Source: Hyphomicrobiaceae bacterium
GTDB lineage: Bacteria > Pseudomonadota > Alphaproteobacteria > Rhizobiales > Hyphomicrobiaceae
Length of the DNA: 64,000 nt
NCBI GenBank assembly: GCA_041397645.1
Contig: JAWKWE010000005.1
Coordinates: forward strand, 62,001-126,000
Direction of reading: 5' to 3'
Below the pieces are notes generated by a model. It searched no databases, had not been told where the DNA came from, and was given only the letters and a program-made list of their open reading frames with translations. Shown piece after piece: positions 1-9,591 of the stretch. Positions within the stretch are counted from its first letter, which is position 1, and every line of letters starts with the position of its first letter. The translations under genes were made by a program, and so were the position numbers.

Positions 1-1059
1 CCGCAGAAGTATTCGACCGAGGCTGTGCTCGCGGCGCTGGGCGAGGAATGTGTAAAGGCGACATTCTTCTCAGTCGGCAAAATGGCGCTGGGCTATCCCG
101 AAATCATTCGCGAGGTGGCGCACGCCGGTCATACCGTCGGTACGCACACCTGGAGCCACAAGGCGCTGCGCAAACTCAAGACATTCGAAGAAGGTAAGGA
201 CGAGATCGAGCGCGGAATATCGGCCGTGCATCGCGCGGTAGGTGGAGACGTTGCGCCGTTCTTCCGCTACCCGACGCTGGTCGATACCAAGGAGTCTCTG
301 GAGTATCTCGGCAAGCGCAACATTGCGATGTTCTCAACCGACATCGACAGTCTCGATTATAAAATCCAAAGTCCTCAGAACATCGTAAAAACGGTGATGA
401 CTAAGCTGGAGAAGACCGGCAAGGGCATCATCTTGATGCACGACATCCATCAGAAGACCGCCAAAGCCGTTCCTCTTCTGATCGCGGAACTGAAGAAGGG
501 TGGCTACAAGATCGTTCACATCACGCCGAAGGCTGAGGTGACGACGCTGCCCGAATATGATGCTGCTATCGAGAAAGACGCCAAGGGCTTGCCCCAGGTC
601 GGGCAGGAACGTCCCATCAGCTCCATTGTGAAGACCATCGACGGCGAGGTGCCCGAGGCTGAAAAGGCTGCGCGCGAAGCAGCCTCGCAGGCAAAGGCTG
701 CCACCGCCGAAGCCCCGTCCGCGCCTGCGCCGCCACCCTCCGAGCCGGCTGAAGCTGCGCAACATGAGAATGGTTCCGCGGCCGCCGTGGAGCCTGCATC
801 GGATAATGCCGAGCCTGAAGGGATCGCGACCGAAAACAGCGATGCTGCTGAGGCGGAACCTGCTGAGCCGGCTACGCAGCATGTCGCTCAAGACGCTCCC
901 ATGCGGCATCAGACCGGATCGATTGAGGAAACACGAACGGCCGCTGCGCCTGCGGGAGAAGCGTCGTCTGCAGTCGAAGCGCAAGGCGCTGCGCCTCAGC
1001 CGGCCAAGACTTGGAGCGCACGAGCTGTGGAAATCTGGCAAATGTGGTTTGGCAAGTAG
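1..1059 (+). CDS. Polysaccharide deacetylase (NodB domain), 5' end missing
   Basis: The reading frame is open from base 1, so the N-terminus lies outside the window; the GTG at 25 is internal. The visible part begins within the NodB-type deacetylase domain. The family's histidine motif appears as GTHTWSH (two metal-binding His), followed by FFRYP, the IDSLDYK segment and the closing GIILMHD motif, whose His normally acts as catalytic acid. The first Asp-Asp motif must lie upstream. Such enzymes remove acetyl groups from GlcNAc or related sugars in envelope polysaccharides. After about residue 190 the protein becomes a long Ala/Glu/Pro-rich tail ending in WSARAVEIWQMWFGK, which is probably a flexible linker with a terminal amphipathic helix rather than catalytic. 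The substrate cannot be told from sequence. The family call is secure. Confidence 0.88.
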   Translation, partial: PQKYSTEAVLAALGEECVKATFFSVGKMALGYPEIIREVAHAGHTVGTHTWSHKALRKLKTFEEGKDEIERGISAVHRAVGGDVAPFFRYPTLVDTKESLEYLGKRNIAMFSTDIDSLDYKIQSPQNIVKTVMTKLEKTGKGIILMHDIHQKTAKAVPLLIAELKKGGYKIVHITPKAEVTTLPEYDAAIEKDAKGLPQVGQERPISSIVKTIDGEVPEAEKAAREAASQAKAATAEAPSAPAPPPSEPAEAAQHENGSAAAVEPASDNAEPEGIATENSDAAEAEPAEPATQHVAQDAPMRHQTGSIEETRTAAAPAGEASSAVEAQGAAPQPAKTWSARAVEIWQMWFGK

Positions 1060-1091
1060 TCGTCCACAGCCGCTAGCAACTGAGTTTCAAC

Positions 1092-1121
1092 AAGACGCCG
1101 GGTCGAAATGCCCGGCGTCTT
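1092..1121 (+). terminator. Rho-independent terminator after deacetylase
   Basis: An 11-bp perfect stem (AAGACGCCGGG / CCCGGCGTCTT) with an 8-nt loop is followed by TATCTTTT, about 30 bases after the deacetylase stop codon. Confidence 0.8.
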
Positions 1122-1795
1122 ATCTTTTGGCGGATGACTGTGGATCGCAGAAAGCCTTGCGCGAAGCGCGCATCATCTGGATGCGGTTATGACTAGCAAC
1201 CGTCCTAAAAGAGAAACGGGTGGCATTGAGCCACCCGTTCCGCTTGAAAGACCGCAGGGTCTTCCGGGTCCGCCGCAAACCTCTAGCGTTGTCAAAATGC
1301 ATCGCTGCACATCGACCGAAAACTCTAGGTTCATCTCTTCTCGGAATAACATTCCGACGCGAGTAACTGGCGGTTTTATGTGAGAATTCTTACCCCCAGC
1401 TGATCCCCCGATCAGCCGTCCCACAAGAAAAAGATTAGAACGGACGATTGTTGACATCCACAACAAAATGCAAATCGCGATTCGATTCGGTTGAGTTGTG
1501 GCAATTATGTAGCATGCGCATCTTAGGCGCTTTCTGAATGGGCCGTATTTACTGCGCTCATGGGGTGTTCAGGTGCGAGGCGATACCTTTCCAACGTCGC
1601 GGCGCTCAATTTTTCCGAGCGGAGCATCGGCGGGTGGAGGACGGCAAACCTCTCGGTTGACGATGCTATATGGCAACGCTCACACCGTGAACTGATCTGA
1701 TGCGGTATCCGTCTCCACCCAAGTGTCGTAAAAAACGCGCCGGGGCGGGCACTCATCCCGCAGGTGATAAGGTGGTTTGTTGCGGAGGCGCTTTC
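1122..1795. other. Intergenic region, possible minus-strand small RNA
   Basis: This 670-base stretch has no convincing protein gene. It holds a second hairpin (1215-1239) oriented as a minus-strand terminator, and further right a short perfect hairpin (CTGATC-CCCC-GATCAG near 1399-1414). A terminator facing left with no minus-strand gene to its right suggests a non-coding transcript starting somewhere around 1470-1700. This is inference; I recognise no known RNA family here (checked by eye for SRP RNA, tmRNA and RNase P RNA core motifs). Confidence 0.3.
1215..1239 (-). terminator. Orphan minus-strand terminator
   Basis: A 10-bp perfect stem (AACGGGTGGC / GCCACCCGTT) with a 5-nt loop. Read on the minus strand it is followed by TCTCTTTT; the plus-strand continuation is not T-rich. 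No minus-strand CDS precedes it. Confidence 0.5.
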
Positions 1796-2341
1796 ATGTC
1801 CATTCAGAAGTTTTTGGCGCGCGGGTTCAGCGCCGTTATTCTCGCTCTTGCGGGCATCATGACGTTCACGGCTATTGCAGACGCACACCCTCATAAGCGG
1901 TATCGGCGTCACTCGTATAATTCTGCGCGCGACGTTGAAGTTCAGGTGAACATCCATCGTCTTGTTGCACTCGATAAGGGGGATGCTTTCAGCTCAGAGG
2001 ATTTCTATGCGCGTGTGACGATCGGCGGGCAGGTTTTCAAATCGCAGCCCATTCGTCAGAGCGACGGCATCATTCCGAACTGGCGCTTTGCTGCGATCGT
2101 GCCGGCGGGGCGTACAGACGTTAAGATCGAGGTGTTCGACAAAGACATTGCCGAGGACGATCAAATCGACATCAACCGCATCGACCCCAAGCGTGATCTC
2201 GATATCGTCGTCAACTCGCGCACGTGCCGAATTGAAGGCATGGCTTCGGCTTATCGCTGCCGCACCGACGTGACGCGGGCTGGCAATGAGCGCAAGCGCG
2301 CCGAGATGACGTTCAGCGTGGATGTGAACTATAATCCCTGA
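1796..2341 (+). CDS. Exported C2-like protein of unknown function
   Basis: 181 aa. The ATG at 1796 is preferred over an in-frame start 96 bases upstream because a GGAGG sits just before it and the protein then begins with a clean signal peptide (MSIQKFLARGF, hydrophobic core, cleavage near ADA-HPHK). The mature part has the feel of a C2-like beta-sandwich: alternating beta strands, a DKDIAEDDQID acidic segment resembling a calcium-binding loop, and two Cys late in the protein (CRIEG, YRCRT) that could form a disulfide after export. I infer a periplasmic or surface protein; no enzyme motif is visible. It is monocistronic between two terminators. Confidence 0.75.
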   Translation: MSIQKFLARGFSAVILALAGIMTFTAIADAHPHKRYRRHSYNSARDVEVQVNIHRLVALDKGDAFSSEDFYARVTIGGQVFKSQPIRQSDGIIPNWRFAAIVPAGRTDVKIEVFDKDIAEDDQIDINRIDPKRDLDIVVNSRTCRIEGMASAYRCRTDVTRAGNERKRAEMTFSVDVNYNP

Positions 2342-2392
2342 TCGACTAGGGGATAGGGCCGATATTGGGCCTAATGCCGAGATCTAGCAATC

Positions 2393-2428
2393 AAACGGCG
2401 GGTTCGCGTGTGGCGACCTGCCGTTTTT
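2393..2428 (+). terminator. Terminator after C2-like protein
   Basis: Near-perfect stem AACGGCGGG / CCTGCCGTT with a loop of about 10 nt, running into TTTTTTG. Located about 50 bases after the stop codon. Confidence 0.7.
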
Positions 2429-2488
2429 TGCGTGGACGGTACGCGCGTGTGCGCCTAAGTCCGCTCGAAGAGCAAAGAGGAAGACTAG

Positions 2489-2535
2489 GTCTCAGAAAGA
2501 CTGAGACTCAGAAGGGCCGCTCTTGCGAGCGGCCC
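2489..2535 (-). terminator. Tandem hairpins ending the minus-strand mini-gene
   Basis: Two adjacent perfect hairpins: GGGCCGCTC-ttgc-GAGCGGCCC (2514-2535) and GTCTCAG-aaaga-CTGAGAC (about 2490-2508). On the minus strand they follow the 25-codon ORF at 2599-2676 by about 65 bases. There is no long U tract, so they could be terminators or RNA-stabilising structures. Confidence 0.5.
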
Positions 2536-2598
2536 CCGTGAGACAAAGCATGCCATGCATGAAGCGGATGATGTTGTCCGCCCGCAGGGCTGAATTCG

Positions 2599-2676
2599 TT
2601 AGCCAGTCACCAGAAGGCAAACCGGCGATGAATTCAGCGACCGCGACATCGCAGCCTTGAAAATCCCACTCGACAT
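2599..2676 (-). CDS. 25-residue small protein or leader peptide
   Basis: A short ORF starting MSSGIFKAAMSRSLN and ending PVCLLVTG. It is called because its ribosome binding site is extraordinary: 15 bases (2678-2692) are the exact complement of the 16S rRNA 3' tail (GAAAGGAGGTGATCC), with the GGAGG core 7 bases from the ATG. A TTGAAA-17-AACATA promoter candidate lies just upstream and two hairpins follow the stop, so it looks like a free-standing gene. The peptide is basic in the middle and hydrophobic at its C-terminus, with one Cys. No family is recognised. The alternative is that the perfect anti-anti-SD sequence has a role other than translating this ORF. Confidence 0.5.
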   Translation of the reverse strand: MSSGIFKAAMSRSLNSSPVCLLVTG

Positions 2677-2710
2677 CGGATCACCTCCTTTCAGTTGTTG
2701 ACGACAAGGG

Positions 2711-2739
2711 TATGTTGTCAGAGTTCGTGGCGTTTTCAA
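2711..2739 (-). promoter_or_regulatory. Sigma70-like promoter for the 25-residue ORF
   Basis: On the minus strand, TTGAAA (2734-2739) and AACATA (2711-2716) are separated by 17 bases. The predicted start of transcription near 2704 would leave a leader of roughly 28 bases containing the strong Shine-Dalgarno. The -10 match is weak. Confidence 0.4.
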
Positions 2740-2814
2740 GTCCGCACCCGCAAAGATTTCAGACCATTGCACTGAAAGTTTCTGGGGCAAATGACGTCGG
2801 ACGGAGAACTGGCG

Positions 2815-3036
2815 ATGCGAAGGGCATTGGCCGCTGTGGCCGGACTGTTTGCGGGTTACCTGCTCGGCGCGGGGGCGGGCGCCTTGCTCGTTGATGCGCT
2901 TTCCTCCAACACGCATGACAAATCGGTCGAGACCGTCATGACAGCGGCGTTCGTCACGGGGCCGCTCGGCGCTGCTCTGGGAATTGCTGTCGCGCTCTGG
3001 ATGAGCCGCAGGCCAAGAAACGGCGGCAGAAGCTAA
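2815..3036 (+). CDS. Small membrane protein
   Basis: 73 aa from the ATG at 2815, chosen over an in-frame ATG at 2791 because GGAG lies 8 bases ahead of it. Two hydrophobic helices are visible: AVAGLFAGYLLGAGAGALLVDAL near the N-terminus (Gly/Ala-rich, glycine-zipper-like) and AAFVTGPLGAALGIAVALWM near the C-terminus, followed by a positively charged tail (SRRPRNGGRS). Positive-inside reasoning places both ends in the cytoplasm. Function unknown. It is convergent with thiC. Confidence 0.6.
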   Translation: MRRALAAVAGLFAGYLLGAGAGALLVDALSSNTHDKSVETVMTAAFVTGPLGAALGIAVALWMSRRPRNGGRS

Positions 3037-3090
3037 CGCTCCGCCGCCGCATGGTACCAATCGTCGATAGAGGCCGTTCTCAGCGTAGGG

Positions 3091-5067
<1,977 letters not shown>

Positions 5068-5115
5068 GGTGCGAAACCTTTGCCGGAAGGAGATTTGTGT
5101 GTTTGGGGCGGGGCC

Positions 5116-5505
5116 TTAGCCGAGCCCATAGCCTTTGATGGTAAAGAAGATGCCGAGCGCCAGCATCGCGAGCGCCGCGCCGGTAACGGCGGCGCGGTTT
5201 TCGATAAACTTGCGAGCCAGAATTGCCGATTGATCGGGGATCATCATGCGGACCAGGCCGCCGAGAATGGCGAGCCAGCCGAACGCGGTGACGAAGGAGG
5301 GCCAGCCGTTGCCCCAGTCGGGATGCACGCGCACAATCGCAAGACCTGAGATGAACAGCAGCAGGCCAGCAATGAATACAACCGCGTAGTTGTCGGCGAT
5401 CTGGCCGATCATTGCTTCGAGCGCGGCGCGGTTGGTGAGAATGGCAATAGCGATGGCGATGAGAGCCGGGCCGATGAGGCCGGCTATGAATTCCGAATGG
5501 GTCAT
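5116..5505 (-). CDS. TPP-riboswitch-controlled four-helix membrane protein
   Basis: 129 aa from the ATG at 5505, supported by CTTGGAGG six bases upstream; a longer in-frame start 30 bases further upstream lacks such a site. Four hydrophobic segments are visible: LIGPALIAIAIAIL, YAVVFIAGLLLFISGLAIV, FVTAFGWLAILGGLVRMMI and AVTGAALAMLALGIFF. It lies between a TPP riboswitch and thiC, so its expression should respond to thiamine pyrophosphate. I do not recognise it as any known thiamine or HMP transporter (not ThiT/YuaJ-, PnuT-, CytX- or ThiU-like by eye). It could be a transport subunit, a helper, or an unrelated passenger. The membrane topology is well supported; the role is inferred from position only. 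Confidence 0.8.
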   Translation of the reverse strand: MTHSEFIAGLIGPALIAIAIAILTNRAALEAMIGQIADNYAVVFIAGLLLFISGLAIVRVHPDWGNGWPSFVTAFGWLAILGGLVRMMIPDQSAILARKFIENRAAVTGAALAMLALGIFFTIKGYGLG

Positions 5506-5588
5506 ACGAAGCCTCCAAGGTCGTTCACGGCGCACGCGCGGCGTTTCCAGTAACCGGGCGTGATTTTGGTGCGTGACATCCTAGAAGC

Positions 5589-5682
5589 TCCGTCCCTATC
5601 GCCGGCATGACCCGGATCAGGTTCTAAGGGTGTTCCGGCTCAACTGCCGCGATCTCAGCCGGACGACCGGCTCCCCTCGGAA
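5589..5682 (-). promoter_or_regulatory. TPP (THI-box) riboswitch
   Basis: On the minus strand the conserved thi-box elements appear in order: GGGGAGCC at the 5' side, CUGAGA, then ACCCUUAGAACCUGAUCC, GGGUCAUGCCGGCG and AGGGA closing P1. The spacing is normal for a TPP riboswitch. It lies about 85 bases upstream of the membrane-protein start at 5505 and heads the unit containing thiC. Confidence 0.95.
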
Positions 5683-5880
5683 AATCCTATTTTGGCCTAC
5701 CCCGGACCTGCCTTCAAGTCATACTGCCGGGGGAGGCGGAAAATGCGTTACCTGCGCCTTGCCGAGGGCTTAAGCCTCAGAACGACGGCGAGCCAACCTC
5801 AGATGGGGTGTGGGTGGGGTCACGGCAAGCGGCTCGTTAGCCGTGCCGATATGGCTGAGAGGACAGCACGCGATACCTAA

Positions 5881-6084
5881 CTATTTTGCCGAAGCATTTT
5901 CGGCTTCGCAAAGCGGACAGTGGATCGGCTGACCGATCATCGCCTCGCGGCTTGTTTCGTCTATTATCCATCGTCGCTCGATAAAGGGCGGCTTGTGACG
6001 CATGTGTTGGCGATGGCCGCATTGCAACAGCGCGACCCAGTATCCATCCTCGTCTTGTTTGAAGCCCGTGATAGTGCTTTGCAT
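5881..6084 (-). CDS. DUF3565 family small zinc-ribbon-like protein
   Basis: 67 aa, a typical length for the DUF3565 family, which I recognise by the opening pattern (GFKQDEDGYWVALLQCGH) and the RHKPPF block. Conserved Cys and His (QCGHRQHMRH near residues 22-30 and CPLCEAE near 57) probably bind one metal ion. The function of the family is unknown to me. It sits alone between the thiamine region and the 6.1-kb terminator, on the minus strand. Confidence 0.75.
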   Translation of the reverse strand: MQSTITGFKQDEDGYWVALLQCGHRQHMRHKPPFIERRWIIDETSREAMIGQPIHCPLCEAENASAK

Positions 6085-6139
6085 GGGTGCATCATGCCAC
6101 CGAGGACAGCCAAGACAAGGGCGTGTCCTCGACGAACAA

Positions 6140-6169
6140 CCGCCCGTCTCGTAATCGCGAGACGGGCGG
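6140..6169. terminator. Strong hairpin, terminator-like
   Basis: A 12-bp perfect stem CCGCCCGTCTCG / CGAGACGGGCGG with a 6-nt loop, followed on the plus strand by CAGCTTCTTCTCCC. On the minus strand it would end the transcript of the small ORF at 6223-6408 but lacks a U tract there. Confidence 0.55.
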
Positions 6170-6222
6170 CAGCTTCTTCTCCCTAGACTAGGCTTTCTGC
6201 CTTTGAACTCAAACTGACGAAT

Positions 6223-6408
6223 TCAAGCTGAGACTCTGTGTGGAACAGGAAGGCGTAATTCATCCTTCAGGCTCAGCTCACAACTTGGATCTTCCAGCCG
6301 GGCAACGCGGTAAATGGCCGACGGAGATTTGGCGCAGAGGTCCTGGCTGCGCGCGTTGGCGCTATACTCGAACGCTTTAGATGTTTTGCTATCTGCTTCG
6401 AGGCGCAT
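6223..6408 (-). CDS. Hypothetical 61-residue protein
   Basis: Starts MRLEADSKTSKAFEYSANAR and ends PVPHRVSA. The start at 6408 is preferred over the ORF opening at 6450 because GGGAG precedes it at about 8 bases. Its codons look coding-like (many GCC, CTG, CGC), and its composition (mixed charged and polar, one Cys pair far apart) fits a small soluble protein. A hairpin terminator follows at 6140-6169. No family is recognised and no neighbour suggests a role; it could be spurious. Confidence 0.4.
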   Translation of the reverse strand: MRLEADSKTSKAFEYSANARSQDLCAKSPSAIYRVARLEDPSCELSLKDELRLPVPHRVSA

Positions 6409-6504
6409 GAACGGTCTCTCCCTTGCCGAGACGGTTGTCCTCCCCTCCACGTAGAACGCGATAGGGGACCATTCATTCCCTCAAAATGAAAAATTGCTTG
6501 TGCC

Positions 6505-7479
6505 TCAGCCGACTGCCGAGGCAATGCGTTCGCGCAGAGCTGCATCCGGCATGGAACCCATCGCCGCTTTGACGTTGTCGGCCATATGTGAGGGCTTCGA
6601 GGTGCCGGGGATTGCGCACGTGACGGCGGGATGCGCAAGGATGAACTTGAGCAGAAGCTGGGCCCAACTCGTTGCCCCGATCTGGGCGGCAAAATCTGGA
6701 AGCGGCTTTCCCTTTAGTCGCCGGAGTGCGCCACCACCGCCAAAGGGGCGATTGACGAGTACGGCGATGCCCTTGTCGGTTGCCAGCGGGAGGAGAACTT
6801 TCTCGGCGGCACGGTCGTCAACCGCATAGTTGAGTTGGACGAAGTCGAGCTTTTCAGAACGCAGGACGGCAGCTAGATCGTCGAACGCGCTGGGCGTGTA
6901 GTGAGTGACGCCGATGTAGCGCACCCTCCCGTCTGCCTTCCAGCCGCGCAGAGTATCGAGGTGGGTCTTGTAGTCGACGAGATTGTGGACCTGCATGAGG
7001 TCGATGGTCTTGCCGGTCTTCATCAACTGCATCGACCGTTCCATCTGGGCGATACCGTCGGCGCGTCCGCGTGTCCACACCTTGGTTGCGATGAACGTCT
7101 TGTCCCGCGCGTTGGCCGCAGCGATGAGATCGCCGGCGACGCCTTCCGCACGTCCGTACATGGGGGATGAGTCAACGACGGAGCCGCCTGCGTTCCAGAG
7201 TGTCTCAAGGACTTCGCTAAGGGGTGCGCGCGATGCTTTGTCGGTGCCGACGTCAAAAACCTGCCAAGTCCCAAGACCAATGGCCGGAAGTTGTTCTCCG
7301 CTGGACGGGATCGTGCGTTTCAACATTTTGTCCTCGGTATTTGCAAGTGCGGAAACGGATCCCAATCGACAAGCGAGAATGCCTAGGGTCATGCGCACGA
7401 AGGCAGCGCGAGTCAGGCCATTTGGATCGTTTCGCGTTGGCTTGGAGGCATGATTGGAGTTTTCAAGACGGGGGCGCAT
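6505..7479 (-). CDS. Aldo/keto reductase
   Basis: 324 aa. After an N-terminal segment of about 50 residues containing a hydrophobic stretch (MTLGILACRLGSVSALA, possibly an export signal), the aldo/keto reductase barrel begins at LPAIGLGTWQVFDVG. The catalytic tetrad is visible: Asp and Tyr in VVDSSPMYG, Lys in IATKVW and His in LMQVHN. The late block CAIPGTSKPSHMADN matches the NADPH-binding region. Such enzymes reduce aldehydes or ketones with NADPH; the substrate is not predictable. An exported member would be unusual because NADPH is cytoplasmic, so a start further downstream (the MLKRTIPSSG methionine) is also possible. The next gene rightward is a sensor kinase on the same strand, 40 bases away. 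Confidence 0.88.
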   Translation of the reverse strand: MRPRLENSNHASKPTRNDPNGLTRAAFVRMTLGILACRLGSVSALANTEDKMLKRTIPSSGEQLPAIGLGTWQVFDVGTDKASRAPLSEVLETLWNAGGSVVDSSPMYGRAEGVAGDLIAAANARDKTFIATKVWTRGRADGIAQMERSMQLMKTGKTIDLMQVHNLVDYKTHLDTLRGWKADGRVRYIGVTHYTPSAFDDLAAVLRSEKLDFVQLNYAVDDRAAEKVLLPLATDKGIAVLVNRPFGGGGALRRLKGKPLPDFAAQIGATSWAQLLLKFILAHPAVTCAIPGTSKPSHMADNVKAAMGSMPDAALRERIASAVG

Positions 7480-7519
7480 TGCGTTAAAGTCCTCGGCTTG
7501 CGCGTCCAGATGCGACGTT

Positions 7520-8992
7520 TCAATCCGATAAGATAGTGTCGCGGGTTGGAAACGCCAAGGTCATGCGCGTTCCGAGTCGGGGCGTGCTGTCCACTCTAAT
7601 CTGCCCGCCATGCAGCTTCATAATACTTTTAGTGATTGCCAATCCCAGTCCGAGACGGCTCTCTTGCTCCATCACCTCATCGCCACGGTAGAATCGATCG
7701 AAGATCCGGTCCTTCGTTTCAGGTGTGATGCCGCTGCCCGTATCGGCGATGTGAATGAGAACTTCGTCATGTGTCCCTTCGCAGGAAATGGTGACGGTGC
7801 CGTCGGGCGGCGTATGCCGGATCGCATTGGAAACGAGATTGGCAAGGGCCTGTTTGAACAACTCGCGATCTGCTCGCACGTTGCAACAACCAGGAGAAAC
7901 TTTGATCCCGAGATTGACGCCAGCAGCGCGAGCGTCATCTTCATAAAACGCGGCGACCACTGCAACTTGATCTGAAATGCTCAGCCGCTCCGGGCTGATG
8001 CGGGCTTGAAGATTGTCGGCACGTGCAAGGAACAGAAGTCCGTTGAGGAGACTTGTCAGGCGCTCGCATTCGGCCCCGTTGGCGAGAACGACCTCGCGCA
8101 GTTCATCCTCGGTTTCCGCGCGTGCGAGCGCAATCTCGTTGTTGAGGCGCAGACGATTGATCGGGGTGCGCATCTCATGAGCGATTGTGTCTGCGTAATG
8201 TTTTAAATCTTCCCAGGCGGCTTCCAGACGGTCCAGCATCAGATTGAATTGCTGCGCCAGGTGATGAAGCTCGAGTGGGAGATTTTCGAGCGACATGCGT
8301 TTGCCGATTGTTTCGACATCGATCGCCTTCGCAGCAGATGTAATGCGTTCGAGTGGCCGGAGTTCTCGTTTGACGACAAACCAGGACAACGCGGCGACAA
8401 GCGGAAAGGCGCCGCCGATCACGCTAAACAGGATGCGTTGGAAAACCGCGAGCACGTGTTCGTCGAGCGTGGTGTCAGTCGCAACCTGCAACGTCGCGAA
8501 CGTCTTGCTGGTCTCCCCACCGATGCGCACGCGACTGCTTACAACGCGAAACGTTTCGCCGCTCTTCGTAATGACGGTGTTACGGAGCGGTACGTGCAGC
8601 GGCGTTGTCTCTTCTGTCGTTGGAAATTTGTCGGCAGGAAGCCGGCTTGCCATGCCTGTCGTTTCCTGAGCTGCGGCCTCAATAGGGGCGATAACCCGAA
8701 TGAAGATTTGCCGTGGACCTTGGTTATCCTCGTTGATCTCGTGGGCGAGATTGCCGTCATTGAGGACGGGCGCTTCAAGGATGTCGGTGATATCAGCCGA
8801 GCGTTTGTCGATTACCTGATCATCTGCGCTGTCGAGAGCCGATACAGTCGCCGCGTAGAGAATGGCGCTCGCGGCGATAACCAACAGAAACGCGGTGGAA
8901 AAGAACGCGCCCACGAGGCGGGTCGATAGAGCGGCTTGAGGTGGAGGTGGCGGCTCCGGAGCCGAGACATTCTTCACTTTAAGAGCCGACAT
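7520..8992 (-). CDS. Orphan sensor histidine kinase (HAMP-HisKA-HATPase)
   Basis: 490 aa. Layout: a Pro-rich cytoplasmic start, a membrane helix at about 28-50, a periplasmic sensor loop to about 185, a second helix near 187-207, HAMP at about 207-260, the HisKA box with phospho-acceptor H272 (TIAHEMRTP), and a HATPase domain with the N box (LVSNAIRHTP), DTGSGI and LGLGLAI. This resembles the heavy-metal-sensor subgroup (CusS/IrlS-like). It phosphorylates a response regulator, but none is adjacent on either side, which is unusual for this subgroup. The signal is unknown. The aldo/keto reductase follows 40 bases downstream on the same strand and may be co-transcribed. Confidence 0.92.
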   Translation of the reverse strand: MSALKVKNVSAPEPPPPPQAALSTRLVGAFFSTAFLLVIAASAILYAATVSALDSADDQVIDKRSADITDILEAPVLNDGNLAHEINEDNQGPRQIFIRVIAPIEAAAQETTGMASRLPADKFPTTEETTPLHVPLRNTVITKSGETFRVVSSRVRIGGETSKTFATLQVATDTTLDEHVLAVFQRILFSVIGGAFPLVAALSWFVVKRELRPLERITSAAKAIDVETIGKRMSLENLPLELHHLAQQFNLMLDRLEAAWEDLKHYADTIAHEMRTPINRLRLNNEIALARAETEDELREVVLANGAECERLTSLLNGLLFLARADNLQARISPERLSISDQVAVVAAFYEDDARAAGVNLGIKVSPGCCNVRADRELFKQALANLVSNAIRHTPPDGTVTISCEGTHDEVLIHIADTGSGITPETKDRIFDRFYRGDEVMEQESRLGLGLAITKSIMKLHGGQIRVDSTPRLGTRMTLAFPTRDTILSD

Positions 8993-9506
8993 GATTAGCT
9001 TTCGCCGAGGAGGAAGTTTCCGCCCGTTGGAATTGCCGGTGGAAGCTCACCACGCGGTCATCGCTGAGGCCATCAGGGCGATCAGCGGGACCAAGACTAG
9101 CCCACTGCTGAATTCCCGCAATGAGAGCCGCGATGAGAGGAAAGGGCAGGGTGGTCGTTTTTTGCCAAAGTGGTGAACGGAACGCCTAAAGCGACCGGCT
9201 GCATCGGATGAGATGCCGCCGCTTCGTCAGCCGAGTAGACGGACGGCGCTGTTCAGATCGGCCGTCGCGCCCAGGGGTGCGAGTTCGCATGTCGTGGCCT
9301 AGGCTTCAGGCCGTAGGCTGCTCGGCCGGAGCCAGAAAGCGATCGTCGCGGCGTGACGCTCGCCCAAAACGCGCAGTACTCTCACTACAGCGTGCGCTTC
9401 CGGTTCCGGGGAGGCGCCAACTCCTAAGCCTCTAAAAATGAATATTTTTATTGATGACGGACGTCGCTCAGTGACAATTCGTCATGACGTTGAGGCGGTC
9501 AATCTT
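8993..9506. other. Intergenic region between sensor kinase and hemN
   Basis: About 500 bases between two divergent genes. I see no response-regulator gene, RNA gene or repeat. The right end becomes AT-rich (near 9436-9460, AAAAATGAATATTTTTATT) ahead of the FNR/FixK box, consistent with a promoter region for hemN. Confidence 0.5.
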
Positions 9507-9520
9507 TGATCAATATCAAA
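9507..9520 (+). promoter_or_regulatory. FNR/FixK-type binding site upstream of hemN
   Basis: TTGAT-CAAT-ATCAA is a perfect match to the TTGAT-N4-ATCAA consensus for FNR/Anr/FixK-family activators. Its centre is about 78 bases upstream of the hemN start chosen here. A TATATG-like -10 element lies at 9553-9558. The site lies inside the longest hemN reading frame, which argues against the upstream starts. Confidence 0.85.
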
Positions 9521-9591
9521 CTACGGGGACCCCGGTTGGGGCATGTCTGGTCTATATGAACCAACAAGCCATCAAGGCGAGGAATTCCGGC

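Noticed and set aside
334..1041. 235-codon minus-strand frame over the deacetylase gene
   Set aside because: Shadow of the real gene; Arg/Ser-rich composition, no Shine-Dalgarno and no family motifs.
2599..3060. 153-codon minus-strand frame containing the 25-residue ORF
   Set aside because: The upstream 128 codons are antisense to the small membrane protein and have no start with a ribosome site; only the last 25 codons with the perfect Shine-Dalgarno are called.
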